Positions 7,132 to 16,232 of a stretch of DNA of 64,000 nt are shown in pieces (position 1 is the stretch's first letter; the number at the start of each line of letters is the position of its first letter). Position numbers and translations under genes: made by a program. Below the pieces are notes generated by a model. The model worked only from the letters and a program-made list of their open reading frames with translations. It ran no database searches and was not told where the DNA came from. This stretch comes from Streptomyces caniscabiei. GTDB taxonomy: Bacteria; Actinomycetota; Actinomycetes; Streptomycetales; Streptomycetaceae. The stretch is from positions 434,001 through 498,000 of the forward strand of contig NZ_JABXWI010000004.1 in NCBI RefSeq assembly GCF_014930365.1, in the 5' to 3' direction.

Positions 7132-8919
7132 TCAGAGGTGTTGCTCCGTGGCCCGGGTGCGGTGGTACTCGTCCTGGCGTTCGTCGTCGATGTACGCCGG
7201 GATCGGGAAGTCCCACCAGCCGGGGACCCAGGGGCCTGCGGCGTCGCGGTCCGTGGGCACCTCGATCACGGCGGGAGCCCCGGACTGGACCGCCTTGCGC
7301 AGGGTCGGCTCCAGGGACGCGGCGTCGTTGACCTTCCACGACTCGATCCCGAAGGCCCGGCCCATGGCCGCGAAGTCGGGGCTGTAGGGCGAACCGTCGG
7401 GGTGGGAGAACTCGGTGCCGATGTGGCGCGAGGTCTGCTTGCGCTGGCCGCCGCGGATGGACATGTAGCCCGCGTTGTTCTGGACGACGAAGATGACCGG
7501 TGCGCCGGCGGTGACGCTCAGGGCGATTTCCTGGGAGGTCATGAGGAAGTCGCCGTCGCCGAGGACGCACACGACCGGGCTGTCCGGTCGGGCGAGCTTG
7601 GCGCCGACGGCCGCCGGGATGGCCCAGCCCATGGAGGAGAAGCCACCGGAGGTGAGGTGGGTGCGCGGGGAGTAGACGGGGAAGGTCTGCTTGACCGCCC
7701 CCTGGGTGTTGCCCGACCCGGCGACGATGATCGCGTCGCGCGGGAGGACGGAGCGCAGGGCGCCGAGCGGGCGCTGCGAGGTGAACGGGAAGCGGTCGCT
7801 GTCGCGGCGGCCGGCGAGCCTCTCCTCCCAGTCCTGCTTGAGCCGGGCGAGTTCGGCGAGGTACTCGGAGCGGTCGACGCCCTTGGAAGGGAGGGAGTCG
7901 ACGATGGCGGCCACGGCGCGCTGCGCGTCGGCGACGATGCCCACTTCGGCGGGGTAGTTCTTGCCGATCTCGTGGGGGTCGATGTCGATGTGGATGAGCT
8001 TGGCGGGCGGGATGGAGAAGCTGATGCCCTTGGCGTAGCTGGAGGCGGACCAGTCGGTGAAGCGGCAGCCGACCGAGATCACGACGTCTGCGGAGCTGGC
8101 GATGGCGTTGCCGGTCATCGTGCCGGTCTGGCCGACGCTGCCGGCGAACAGTTCATGGTCCTCGGGGAAGGCGCTCTTGCCGTTCCAGGTGGTGACGACC
8201 GGGATCTGCCACCGCTCGGCGAGCGCGAGGACCTGGTCGGACGCCTCGGAGGTGATCGCACCGCCGCCGACCACGATGACCGGCCGGGTGGCCGCGCGCA
8301 GCACGTCGACCGCACGCTCCACGGCTTCCGGGTCGGGGTGCTGGCGGCCGACCGGGATGCGCCGCTCCAGGTCGTGGAGCTGCACGTCCGCGGCTTCGGC
8401 CTGGACGTCCATGGGGATTTCGAGGTGCACCGGGCCGGGGCGGCCGGTCAGCATGGAGTTGAAACAGCGGTGCAGGACGAAGGGGAGTTCCTCGACCCGG
8501 GTGACGACCCAGTGCCGTTTGCTGACGGCCTCGGCCACCTTGGGGAAGTCGTTGGCCGTGTAGCGGTCGAGTTCCTGGAGGAGTCCGTGGCCGCGCATGT
8601 GGGTCGGCGGGCCGCCCGTGACGACGAGGACACTCGTGGAGTCCGTGAACGCGGTGCCCATGCCGATGACGGTGTTGCTCGCGCCTGCGCCGATGGAGGT
8701 CACCGCGGCCTGCGGGCGGCCGGTGACGCGGTAGTAGCCGTCGGCGAGGTGGACGGCGCTCTGCTCGTGGAAGGTCTGGATGAAGGGGATCCTGGACTCG
8801 TCGTCGAGGAAGGCGTCGGTCAGTGACCAGATGCCGTGGCCGGGGATGCCGGCGACGACGTCGACCCCGTAGTTGCGCAGGGTCCGCGCGACGATCTGGC
8901 CTCCGGTGAGGACGGGCAT
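7132..8919 (-). CDS. Thiamine-diphosphate-dependent enzyme of the acetolactate-synthase superfamily
   Basis: 595 residues with the three-domain plan of ThDP enzymes. The PYR domain carries the cofactor-activating glutamate (FHEQSAVHLADGYYR, Glu52); the central domain is at about 190-350; the PP domain carries the metal site GDGDF at 454-458 with the closing NN at 481-482. The family includes acetolactate synthase, glyoxylate carboligase, sulfoacetaldehyde acetyltransferase and 2-oxoacid decarboxylases. The C-terminal tail (GWWDFPIPAY ... ATEQHL) is not that of biosynthetic acetolactate synthase. Being last in an operon with a HisD/HpsN-like dehydrogenase, a permease and a ThuA-like protein, it is probably catabolic, cleaving or ligating a 2-oxo compound. 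The substrate is not predictable. Confidence 0.82.
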   Translation of the reverse strand: MPVLTGGQIVARTLRNYGVDVVAGIPGHGIWSLTDAFLDDESRIPFIQTFHEQSAVHLADGYYRVTGRPQAAVTSIGAGASNTVIGMGTAFTDSTSVLVVTGGPPTHMRGHGLLQELDRYTANDFPKVAEAVSKRHWVVTRVEELPFVLHRCFNSMLTGRPGPVHLEIPMDVQAEAADVQLHDLERRIPVGRQHPDPEAVERAVDVLRAATRPVIVVGGGAITSEASDQVLALAERWQIPVVTTWNGKSAFPEDHELFAGSVGQTGTMTGNAIASSADVVISVGCRFTDWSASSYAKGISFSIPPAKLIHIDIDPHEIGKNYPAEVGIVADAQRAVAAIVDSLPSKGVDRSEYLAELARLKQDWEERLAGRRDSDRFPFTSQRPLGALRSVLPRDAIIVAGSGNTQGAVKQTFPVYSPRTHLTSGGFSSMGWAIPAAVGAKLARPDSPVVCVLGDGDFLMTSQEIALSVTAGAPVIFVVQNNAGYMSIRGGQRKQTSRHIGTEFSHPDGSPYSPDFAAMGRAFGIESWKVNDAASLEPTLRKAVQSGAPAVIEVPTDRDAAGPWVPGWWDFPIPAYIDDERQDEYHRTRATEQHL

Positions 8920-8970
8920 GGTGGGTTTCCGATCAGCTCGGGTCGGACGGTGGGATCAAGGACCGTGGGA

Positions 8971-9639
8971 TCAGGCGTTCTGACGGGCGGCCCAGGCGAA
9001 GCCCTGGGTGCACAGGCGGGTGACGTCCGGGTTCTGGAGGTCGTCGAGGTCGTGTCCGACCGCGCTGTAGAAGACGCGGCCCTGCCCCCACGTGCGGGTC
9101 CAGGCCTGGGGGATCGTTTTTCCCTCCAGCCACGGCAGGTGTTCACCGGTGAAGGCGGTCTCGGCCAGGACATGGTTGTTGGGGTCGACGGACATGTAGT
9201 ACTGCTCCGAGGCGACCCGGAAGTCCTTCACCCCGGCGGTGATCGGGTGGTCGGCGTCCGTGACGGTGACCTCGTAGGGATACTTCACGCCCTCGCCGGC
9301 GGGGTGTTCGAGGAAGCTGCCGCCGAGCAGCCAGTGGTACTTGAGGCTGGTACGGAACGCGGCGGCCGCGCCGTGCCAGGCGGCGATCCCGGTGCCGCTC
9401 TCCACCGCGCCCAGCAGGTTCGACTCCTGCGCGGCGGTCAGCCCCTCCGACAGCAGGGCGTTGTTCCAGTTGAGCGCGATCAGGTCGTAGCCGGTGAGGT
9501 CGGCGTCGAGGCAGAAGATGTCGTTGGTCTCGTCGACCTCGTAGCCGAGGTTCTTGAAGATCGGGAGGGCCCATTCCTCGGCCACCTGGTAGGGCTTGTG
9601 CCCCGGCCAGCCTCCGTACAGATACAGGACTCGTGTCAT
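8971..9639 (-). CDS. ThuA-like domain protein
   Basis: 222 residues covering a single ThuA (class-I amidotransferase-like fold) domain: TRVLYLYGGWPGHKPYQVAE start, GYDLIALNWNNALLS, SGTGIAAWHGAAAAF and the end motif GQGRVFYSAVGHDLDDLQNPDV. ThuA proteins are tied to trehalose and other sugar catabolism in rhizobia, but most homologues are uncharacterised. The start overlaps the permease stop by ATGA, so the two are translationally coupled; 51 bases separate it from the TPP enzyme. No signal peptide, so it acts in the cytoplasm on the product of uptake or of the dehydrogenase. Confidence 0.82.
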   Translation of the reverse strand: MTRVLYLYGGWPGHKPYQVAEEWALPIFKNLGYEVDETNDIFCLDADLTGYDLIALNWNNALLSEGLTAAQESNLLGAVESGTGIAAWHGAAAAFRTSLKYHWLLGGSFLEHPAGEGVKYPYEVTVTDADHPITAGVKDFRVASEQYYMSVDPNNHVLAETAFTGEHLPWLEGKTIPQAWTRTWGQGRVFYSAVGHDLDDLQNPDVTRLCTQGFAWAARQNA

Positions 9640-11246
9640 GCGGGGTTCCCTCCGGTCGTGCTCTCCAGGGCCGCGGCACGGCTGCGCAGGCGCTCGGCCA
9701 CCTCCATGGCGTCGCCTTCCGGCGCGGTGGACTTGCGCTCAGGCTTCGCGGTCAACAGGTAGACCAGCCCCACGGCGGAGACGACGAGGAAGCCGATGAG
9801 CGCGATCCACCGGTCCATGAACGGGGTTGCGGAGTCGCCGGTGGGCCAGGCGAGCAGAACCATCCCGAGCAGGCCGTAGGCCAGGGCCGCCACGTTCACC
9901 ACGAGACCCCAGCGGCCCAGCGTCCAGGCCCCGGCGGGACGCCAGCCCTTCAGACGCATCCGCAGCGCGGCCAGTACGACCATCATGAACGCGGCGTATC
10001 CGGCCAGCATCTGGAACGCCACTATCTTGGTGAGGGAGTCGGGCGTGAAGTACACGAACACGAAGATCACCAGCGGCAGGACGTTCACGGCCAGCAGCGC
10101 GTTCATGGGGACGCGGTGCTTGCGGGTGATCTGCGAGAAGACGCGGGACCCCGGGAACATGTCGTCGCGGGCGAAGGAGAAGACGATCCGGCTCGCGGCG
10201 GCCTGCTGGCTCATCACGCCTGCGATGAAGGACGTGATGATGACCGCGAGGACCATCTTCGTGCCCACGATGCCGAGTGAGCTCTGCAGGATCGAGGGGA
10301 TCGGGTTGGTGTCCTCGCCCGAGAGGATCGAGCCGAGGTCGGGAGCGGCGAGGGCGTACCCGACGAACGCGAGGAGAGCGGCCACTCCGCCGACGGCCAC
10401 GGTCAGCTGCATGGCCCGCGGGATGCTGCGGGAGGGGTTGGGGACCTCCTCCGCGATCTCGCCGCACGCCTCGAAGCCGTAGAAGAGGAAGAGGCCGACG
10501 AGAGAGGCGGCGATGAAGGCCATGAAGTAGCTGTCGTGGGTGGAGCTGCTGGTCTGGAAGAAGATCGAGACGGAGTTGTGCCGCTCGAAGATCAACAGGT
10601 AGAAGCCCACGAGAACGATGCCGATCAGCTCGGCCGCGAGTCCGATCTTCGAGATCAGCGCCAGTGTCCGGGTGCCGAAGCAGTTGCAGATCAGGCAGAG
10701 GACGGTCACGGCGATCGCGATCCACAGGCGCTGGGTGGGGGTGGAGCTGATGCCGGGCTCGTCGGCCGTTCCGGCGAAGAGGCTGGCCACGAAGTCCGAG
10801 CTGAACAGGGCGGTGCTGGTGATGCCGATGGTGATGCAGCAGATGTACGTCCAGGCGTTGAACCAGGCGTAGCGCCCGTTCCACAGCCGTCTGACCCACT
10901 GGTAGAGCCCACCCGCGAGCGGGAACTGCGAGACGACCTCCCCGAAGACCAGCGCGACCAGGAACTGTCCGCCCCCGACGATGCCGATCCAGAAGACGGA
11001 CGGCCCGCCGCCGGTCGCCAGTCCGACCGCGAAGAGGGCCACGACGCCCACGAGGGGCGAGAGGTAGACGAAGCCCAGGGCGAAGTTCGCCCACAGGCTG
11101 ACCTTTCTGTCGAACTTCTGCTCATAGCCGAGTACGGCGAGCATTTCCGCGTCCGCGGCCGAGGAGGCGGGGCTCCCGCCCCCGTCCGCTGGGCCTACGG
11201 GGGTGGATCTGGGCGCCGTGTGCGCCTCGTTGTCGGTGGCTGACAT
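9636..11246 (-). CDS. APC-superfamily (amino acid/polyamine type) permease
   Basis: 536 residues from the ATG at 11246, chosen because GGAG lies six bases upstream; an earlier in-frame ATG lacks a ribosome site. About 12 hydrophobic segments run from LWANFALGFVYLSPLVGVVAL to ALIGFLVVSAVGLVYLLT. Family signs include the unwound helix 1 region FVYLSPL, FPLAGGLYQWVRRLWNGRYAW after helix 2, and GFEACGEIAEEVPNPSRSIPRA. The hydrophilic N- and C-termini are expected to be cytoplasmic. It should import a cationic or zwitterionic organic compound, presumably the substrate of the cluster. It lies 91 bases after the dehydrogenase and overlaps the ThuA start. Confidence 0.88.
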   Translation of the reverse strand: MSATDNEAHTAPRSTPVGPADGGGSPASSAADAEMLAVLGYEQKFDRKVSLWANFALGFVYLSPLVGVVALFAVGLATGGGPSVFWIGIVGGGQFLVALVFGEVVSQFPLAGGLYQWVRRLWNGRYAWFNAWTYICCITIGITSTALFSSDFVASLFAGTADEPGISSTPTQRLWIAIAVTVLCLICNCFGTRTLALISKIGLAAELIGIVLVGFYLLIFERHNSVSIFFQTSSSTHDSYFMAFIAASLVGLFLFYGFEACGEIAEEVPNPSRSIPRAMQLTVAVGGVAALLAFVGYALAAPDLGSILSGEDTNPIPSILQSSLGIVGTKMVLAVIITSFIAGVMSQQAAASRIVFSFARDDMFPGSRVFSQITRKHRVPMNALLAVNVLPLVIFVFVYFTPDSLTKIVAFQMLAGYAAFMMVVLAALRMRLKGWRPAGAWTLGRWGLVVNVAALAYGLLGMVLLAWPTGDSATPFMDRWIALIGFLVVSAVGLVYLLTAKPERKSTAPEGDAMEVAERLRSRAAALESTTGGNPA

Positions 11247-11337
11247 GACCATCTCCATGGGTCGAAGGGGAGGTACTCCTTGTCGAACTGCCGCGCCGCT
11301 TCAGCGGTCCGGCGTAAGTCGCGATCCATCACGCGGA

Positions 11338-12663
11338 TCAGCACTGCTCGAAGGTGTGGTCGGCCCAGTCCAGCGGTGCCGTTCCGTAGCGCGCGGCGCG
11401 GACGTCCCCCGAGCGCGCGTGTCCCTCGAAGTTCTCGATGCGTGAGGCCCTGCCGCAGATCTCGCCGAGCCGGGCGCTGGAGGCGGCGTCCCTGACCTCC
11501 TGGTAGGTCACGGTCTTGAGGTACTTGCCGACCCAGAGGCCGCCGGTGTAGCGGGCCGCGCCCAGGGTGGGGAGCACGTGGTTGGTGCCGATGACCTTGT
11601 CGCCGTACGCGACGCAGGTCTTGTCCCCGAGGAACAGGGCGCCGTAGTTGCGCATCCGGTGCAGTGCCTCGCGGGGCTCGGCGGTGAGGATCTGGACGTG
11701 CTCGCTGGCGTACTCGTCGGCGAGTGCGTAGGCGGCGTCCAGGCTGGGGACCACGATCACCTCGCCGTGGTCGCGCCAGGCCCGGCCGGCGACCTCTCCG
11801 GTGGACAGGTCGGGCAGCAGCCTGTCCACCCAGGCGATGGTCCGCGTGCCCACCTCCTCTGACGTCGTGATGAGGACCGTCGGGGAGTCGGGCCCGTGTT
11901 CGGCCTGGGACAGCAGGTCCGTCGCCACGACGAACGGGTCCGCGGTCTCGTCCGCGACGATCAGCACCTCCGTCGGCCCGGCGAAGAGGTCGATGCCGAC
12001 CTCGCCGAACAGCTGGCGCTTGGCCTCCGCCACGTAGGCGTTGCCGGGGCCGGCGAGCATGTCGACGGCGTCGATCGTCTCGGTGCCCAGTGCCAGGGCG
12101 GCCACGGCCTGGACGCCGCCCATGACGTGGATCTCGTCGGCACCGGCCAGGTGCATCGCGGCGATGCTGACGGGTGGCGGCGCGCCGCGGTCGGGCGGGG
12201 TCGTCGCGGCGACCCGTTCGACACCGGCGACCTTGGCGGTCAGGACGGTCATGTGGGCCGACGCGGTGAGGGGGTAGCGGCCGCCGGGCACGTAGGCGCC
12301 GGCGGCGCCGATGGGGATGTTGCGCTGCCCCAGGAACACTCCGGGCAGTGTCTCCACCTCGAAGGCGGTGAGGGAGTCGCGCTGGGCCTGGGCGAAGCCC
12401 CGGACCTGCTTCTGGACGAACCGCAGGTCGTCGAGGACCGTCTCGGGGACGGAGGAGACGACGGAGGCGATCTGGTCGGGACCGAGCCGGTAGGACTCGG
12501 GGCTCCAGTCGTCGAACTTCTGCGACCAGCGGCGTACGGCGGCGTCGCCGTTGGCCCGTACGTCGGCGATCACGTCTGCGACGGTCTCGACGATTTCCGG
12601 ACGGCTGGTCCGTGCCGTCTTCACGGCGACCGGAGCCTTGATGATCTTGTGTTGGGCTGACAC
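11338..12663 (-). CDS. HisD/HpsN-like NAD-dependent alcohol-to-acid dehydrogenase
   Basis: 441 residues from the GTG at 12663, which has AAGGAG at good spacing. All catalytic landmarks of the histidinol dehydrogenase fold are present: zinc ligands Gln253/His256 (LSQAEHG), Asp355 (YGDKVIGTNH) and His415 (FEGHARSGD), and the Glu321/His322 acid-base pair (ASEHVQ). The sequences GPGNAYVAEAKRQLFG and GAARYTGGLWVGKYLKT are those I associate with the sulfopropanediol-3-dehydrogenase (HpsN) branch, not with biosynthetic HisD. It probably oxidises a primary alcohol to a carboxylate in two NAD-dependent steps. It heads the operon facing the PucR regulator, and no his genes are nearby. The substrate (sulfonate, polyol or amino alcohol) is open. 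Confidence 0.8.
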   Translation of the reverse strand: MSAQHKIIKAPVAVKTARTSRPEIVETVADVIADVRANGDAAVRRWSQKFDDWSPESYRLGPDQIASVVSSVPETVLDDLRFVQKQVRGFAQAQRDSLTAFEVETLPGVFLGQRNIPIGAAGAYVPGGRYPLTASAHMTVLTAKVAGVERVAATTPPDRGAPPPVSIAAMHLAGADEIHVMGGVQAVAALALGTETIDAVDMLAGPGNAYVAEAKRQLFGEVGIDLFAGPTEVLIVADETADPFVVATDLLSQAEHGPDSPTVLITTSEEVGTRTIAWVDRLLPDLSTGEVAGRAWRDHGEVIVVPSLDAAYALADEYASEHVQILTAEPREALHRMRNYGALFLGDKTCVAYGDKVIGTNHVLPTLGAARYTGGLWVGKYLKTVTYQEVRDAASSARLGEICGRASRIENFEGHARSGDVRAARYGTAPLDWADHTFEQC

Positions 12664-12743
12664 TCCGCACTCCTTGTAGGGGTCGTGTCTGCGGGCTTGA
12701 CCTGAAGTCTGGGGAACCAAGGAGAGGGAAGACAGGCACAGTG

Positions 12744-12772
12744 TGTGCAATATTGGCTGTGCAACGTGCACA
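12744..12772. promoter_or_regulatory. Candidate PucR binding region: palindrome plus half-site
   Basis: TGTGCA-ACG-TGCACA (12758-12772) is a perfect 6-3-6 inverted repeat. A further TGTGCAA half-site lies at 12744-12750, 14 bp upstream. The region is between the divergent dehydrogenase and PucR genes, 18 bases from the PucR start. Confidence 0.55.
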
Positions 12773-12789
12773 TATCGAGGTAGTGGTTC

Positions 12790-14397
12790 ATGGCTGAGAT
12801 CCTGACGGTTCGCGCCGCACTGGAGTTGGAGGTGTTCACGCGCACCACCGTGCGTGTGTACGCCGGGGAGAGGAATCTCGACCGTCCCGTGCGCTGGGTG
12901 CACACCGGCGAGATCCCGGACATCCATCGCTTCCTCACAGGTCAGGAGATGCTGCTGACCGCCGGCCTCGGCATGGGCGCGACGGCGCTGGAGCAGCGGG
13001 CTTTCATCCGACGGCTGGCGGACGCCCACGCGGCCGTCCTCGTCGTCGAACTGGCCGGGCGCATGTTCGACTCGATGCCGGAGGCCGTGATCGAGGAGGC
13101 GGAGGCGGTCAGCCTGCCCCTGGTGGGACTCGCCGACGAGATCCCGTTCGTCGAGACCTCGGCCCAGGTCCACGAGGTCCTGGTCGGGATGCGCGTCAAA
13201 CAGCTGATCGCGGAGGAGGCCACCAGCCAGGCGTTCATGGACCTGCTGCTGGCGGACGAGGACTACGTCGGCGTGGTCAGGGAACTGGCCCGCCGCACCG
13301 GGCACCCCGTGGTGCTGGAGGACGTCGCCCACCAGATGCTGGCGTACGGGGGCGCGACGCCGGAGGCCGACCAGGTCGTGGACGAGTGGAGCGCGCACTC
13401 CCGGGCGATCCACGAACGCCACCCCTCGCTCCCGGCGCAAGGACCCGGGGTCCCCACCGCCGCGGCGGCCTCGTTCCGCGAGGTCGCGCCGTGCGCCCGC
13501 CAGCCCGTGGTGCTCCGCGGCGAGTCATGGGGCTGGCTGCACCTTCTGCACGGCGGACAGCGCCCGAGCCCGCCCGAACTGCGCACCCTGGAGCGGGCAG
13601 CCGCGGCCGTGGCGATCTCGCTGCTGAGCGAGCGGGAGAGCGGCGCCCGCGCCTCCCAGCGCCAGACGGCACTGCTCAACCGGCTCCTGCTCGGCGACAT
13701 CAGCGGAGAGCGGTTCGTGACTCTCGGCCTGGCGCTCGGCCAGGATCTGCGCGGACGGGATCTGATCGTCGTCACGGCCTGGGCGGGGGACGAGGAGCCG
13801 ACGAAGGACCACCTCCTCGCCCGTCTGCTGCAGGAGGCCGGCTGGCCCGCCGTCGTGGGCGACACAGGCGACTTCGACGTGGCGGTGGTGGGCCTGCCCG
13901 CCCGCGCCGACGCCACGCGCGTGCGGACCCTGCTGGCCGATCACGGGACACGGGCCGGCATCAGCCGGATCGTGGAGCCGGCGGTTCTTCCGCTGGCGCT
14001 GCGCCAGAGCCGCAGCGCGGCGTCCGTCGCGGCCGCGGCCTCGACCGCGGAGGTGCGTCATTTCGACGATCTGGGCGCGTTGCGCCTCCTCGTCGCGCTC
14101 TCCGAGGGGCCCGAGCTCAGACGGTACGTCGAGGACGAACTCGGGCCGCTCCTCGAGCACGACGCCCTGGTGAGGAACCCCCTCCTGCCCACCCTGCGCG
14201 CCTTCCTCGACTGCGGTGGCAACAAGGCCCGGGCGGCGGAGGGTCTCTTCATCCAGCGCCGCACGCTCTACCACCGCCTCGACAGGCTCTCCGAGATCCT
14301 CGGCCTCGACCTCACGCAGGTCAGCAACCAGCAGCGGCTGCAACTGGCCGTACGCGGACACGATCTGCTGCGCAAGCCGACGCTGCGGCGGACCTGA
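12790..14397 (+). CDS. PucR-family transcriptional regulator
   Basis: 535 residues. The N-terminal PucR sensor domain spans about 6-125 (LTVRAALELEVF ... VRWVHTGEIPDIHRFLTGQEMLLTAG), and a GAF-like/CdaR-type middle follows. The C-terminal HTH_30 reads LLPTLRAFLDCGGNKARAAEGLFIQRRTLYHRLDRLSEILG. These regulators usually activate purine, amino acid or amine catabolism in response to the substrate. It is divergent from the dehydrogenase-permease-ThuA-TPP operon, with the palindrome at 12758-12772 between, so it most likely controls that operon and perhaps the adjoining GMC genes, which have a related TGCA motif upstream. Confidence 0.9.
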   Translation: MAEILTVRAALELEVFTRTTVRVYAGERNLDRPVRWVHTGEIPDIHRFLTGQEMLLTAGLGMGATALEQRAFIRRLADAHAAVLVVELAGRMFDSMPEAVIEEAEAVSLPLVGLADEIPFVETSAQVHEVLVGMRVKQLIAEEATSQAFMDLLLADEDYVGVVRELARRTGHPVVLEDVAHQMLAYGGATPEADQVVDEWSAHSRAIHERHPSLPAQGPGVPTAAAASFREVAPCARQPVVLRGESWGWLHLLHGGQRPSPPELRTLERAAAAVAISLLSERESGARASQRQTALLNRLLLGDISGERFVTLGLALGQDLRGRDLIVVTAWAGDEEPTKDHLLARLLQEAGWPAVVGDTGDFDVAVVGLPARADATRVRTLLADHGTRAGISRIVEPAVLPLALRQSRSAASVAAAASTAEVRHFDDLGALRLLVALSEGPELRRYVEDELGPLLEHDALVRNPLLPTLRAFLDCGGNKARAAEGLFIQRRTLYHRLDRLSEILGLDLTQVSNQQRLQLAVRGHDLLRKPTLRRT

Positions 14398-14410
14398 CCG
14401 TCCTCGCCGC
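14385..14410. terminator. Weak hairpin between convergent PucR and GMC genes
   Basis: GCGGCGGAC (14385-14393) pairs with GTC-CT-CGCCGC (14400-14410) with a two-base bulge. It overlaps the end of the PucR gene and precedes the convergent GMC stop. Confidence 0.35.
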
Positions 14411-14417
14411 CACGACG

Positions 14418-16001
14418 TCAGCCCTTCGTCGCCCTGGCGAGGGACGGGGCGATGCGCAGGGCGTTCGCGCCGATCGTCAGAGCCGGGTTGAGCGCCGCGG
14501 AGGACGGGAAGAACGACGAGTCGGCCACCCAGAGGTTGTCGACGTCATGGCTGCGGCAGAGGGGATCGAGCACGCTCTGGGCCGGGTCGTGACCCGCCAC
14601 GGCCGTGCCACACATGTGGGAGTTGGTCTCGATCCCCATGCGCTGGGTGAAGATCAGCGGATAGCCGGCCTTGCGGACCGCCCGGGTCACCCGGCGCACG
14701 AGTTCGTGGTGGGGGGCGAGGTTGGTCGGCGTCCAGTCGATGAGGATGCGGTCGCCGTCCACGCGCACCCGGTTGTCCCGGGACGGGAGGTCCTCGGTGG
14801 TCAGGTAGATGTCGAGACTTCTGGCCGCCATGAGCTTCAGGGCCCAGTTCGGCGCCCACGGGCGCGCGGGCTTGAGCATGGGGGCCTGCAACTTGCCCAG
14901 CATCTGGAGGTTCCCGAGCGGGAAGCGCGTCCCCGGCCCGGCTTCGTAGAAGTCGTTCAGGCCGAGCGTCTTCTGCCACTGCGTGGGGTTGGTCCGCAGC
15001 GGGTCGACCCCGACGAAGAACGTGCTGTTGTGGACCATGTAGTTGCGGCCCAGCAGTCCGGAGGAGTTGGCGAGTCCCCGGGGGTGCGCGTTGTCGGCCG
15101 AACGCAGCAGCAGCGCGGCCGAGTTGACGGCACCTCCGGCGAGGGCGAAGGTCTTGGCGTTGACACGGATGATCCGGCCCTCGTGCCGTGCCTCGGCGGC
15201 GACGACCTTTCGGCCGTCGGGCGAAGTGATCAGGCGGATGATCTCCGCGCCCGTGAGGATCCTGACGCCGTCGCTCAAGGCGGGGAGCAGAAGCCGGTTC
15301 TCGGCGTCGGACTTCATGCCCGTCCCGTCCGGGCAGCCGTCGGCGGTCGTCACGGCGGCGCGGTCGGCCTGCGTGCTGATGTTCAGGGCGTTCGGTGTGT
15401 GGAACGGGTGCAGGCCCTGCCGGCGCAGCGACCGGGAGAACCGCTCGATCTCCGGTTCGTGCTGGAGTGCCGGATACGGGTAGGGCTTGGAGCGGGGCGG
15501 CTCGGTCGGGTCCTCACCGGTCTGACCGTGAACCTGGAGCAACTCCTCCATGGCGGTGTAGAAGGGCTCCAGGTCCTCGTAGGCGAAGGGCCAGGCACGC
15601 GAGACACCTTCGTGATGTTGCACCTCGGTGAAGTCGCTGCGCCGGAAACGAGGCAGCATCGCGCCGTAGAAACGGGTGTTTCCGCCCACCCAGTAATAGA
15701 CACCCGGCGCGAACGGCTCGCCGGTGCTGCCGTCGTACCAATAGCCGGCGTTCTTGTACCGGCGCTTGATGTACATCTCGGCCGGCTGCGAGTTCTCGGG
15801 TTCGCGCGGAAGGAAACGTCCGCGTTCCGCGACGAGCACGTCGAGACCGGAGTCCTTCAGCGCCCAGGCCAGCGAGGACCCGCCCATGCCGGAGCCGATG
15901 ATCAGGACATCCGTGCTGATCTCCTCGGCGGTACCTGGGGAAACGAAGGCCTCGGGCCGCAGCTCCGGGGGTGTGTAATCCTGACGGACCGGATGGGACA
16001 T
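14418..16001 (-). CDS. GMC-family FAD-dependent oxidoreductase
   Basis: 527 residues from the ATG at 16001, with AAGGGA upstream. The Rossmann FAD motif is STDVLIIGSGMGGSSLAWAL at about 29-48, then the VAERGRFLPRE ribose-binding strand and WVGGNTRFYGAM flavin loop. The C-terminal catalytic region holds ETNSHMCGTAVAGHDP and SSAALNPALTIGANALR, giving the usual His/Asn pair. It resembles the bacterial alcohol/sugar GMC dehydrogenases more than choline dehydrogenase. It is divergent from a second GMC gene; a shared intergenic region with a 9-bp inverted repeat suggests co-regulation. It probably oxidises an alcohol upstream of, or parallel to, the HisD/HpsN-like step. Substrate unknown. Confidence 0.85.
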   Translation of the reverse strand: MSHPVRQDYTPPELRPEAFVSPGTAEEISTDVLIIGSGMGGSSLAWALKDSGLDVLVAERGRFLPREPENSQPAEMYIKRRYKNAGYWYDGSTGEPFAPGVYYWVGGNTRFYGAMLPRFRRSDFTEVQHHEGVSRAWPFAYEDLEPFYTAMEELLQVHGQTGEDPTEPPRSKPYPYPALQHEPEIERFSRSLRRQGLHPFHTPNALNISTQADRAAVTTADGCPDGTGMKSDAENRLLLPALSDGVRILTGAEIIRLITSPDGRKVVAAEARHEGRIIRVNAKTFALAGGAVNSAALLLRSADNAHPRGLANSSGLLGRNYMVHNSTFFVGVDPLRTNPTQWQKTLGLNDFYEAGPGTRFPLGNLQMLGKLQAPMLKPARPWAPNWALKLMAARSLDIYLTTEDLPSRDNRVRVDGDRILIDWTPTNLAPHHELVRRVTRAVRKAGYPLIFTQRMGIETNSHMCGTAVAGHDPAQSVLDPLCRSHDVDNLWVADSSFFPSSAALNPALTIGANALRIAPSLARATKG

Positions 16002-16099
16002 GTGTGGGAATCCCTTGGGCGCTCGGGTACGGGAGGCGAGAAGTGATGCTCCTTGCCGCGATGGTTCCAGGAGAGCCTAAGCAGCGGCATGGACCCAAC

Positions 16100-16152
16100 A
16101 CATGCACGGAATGCGTAATGACTGCCGCCTGAGTTACTCACCTCGTGCATGT
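16100..16152. promoter_or_regulatory. Spaced inverted repeat between divergent GMC genes
   Basis: ACATGCACG (16100-16108) and CGTGCATGT (16144-16152) are perfect inverted arms 35 bp apart. Both contain the GTGCA/TGCAC core also present in the palindrome upstream of the PucR gene. Confidence 0.45.
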
Positions 16153-16232
16153 ACCCGGCATGCCCGGCCTCTCTAGCCTCTCCGAGAACCATCAGGCGCC
16201 GATCAGGGCGACCAGAGTTCCACGGAGGCGAA

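Noticed and set aside
7132..8919. Acetolactate synthase large subunit for branched-chain amino acids
   Set aside because: No small subunit or ilv gene follows, and the C-terminal tail differs; operon context is catabolic.
11338..12663. Biosynthetic histidinol dehydrogenase (hisD)
   Set aside because: No other histidine genes are nearby, it heads a catabolic operon, and its sequence landmarks are those of the HpsN branch.
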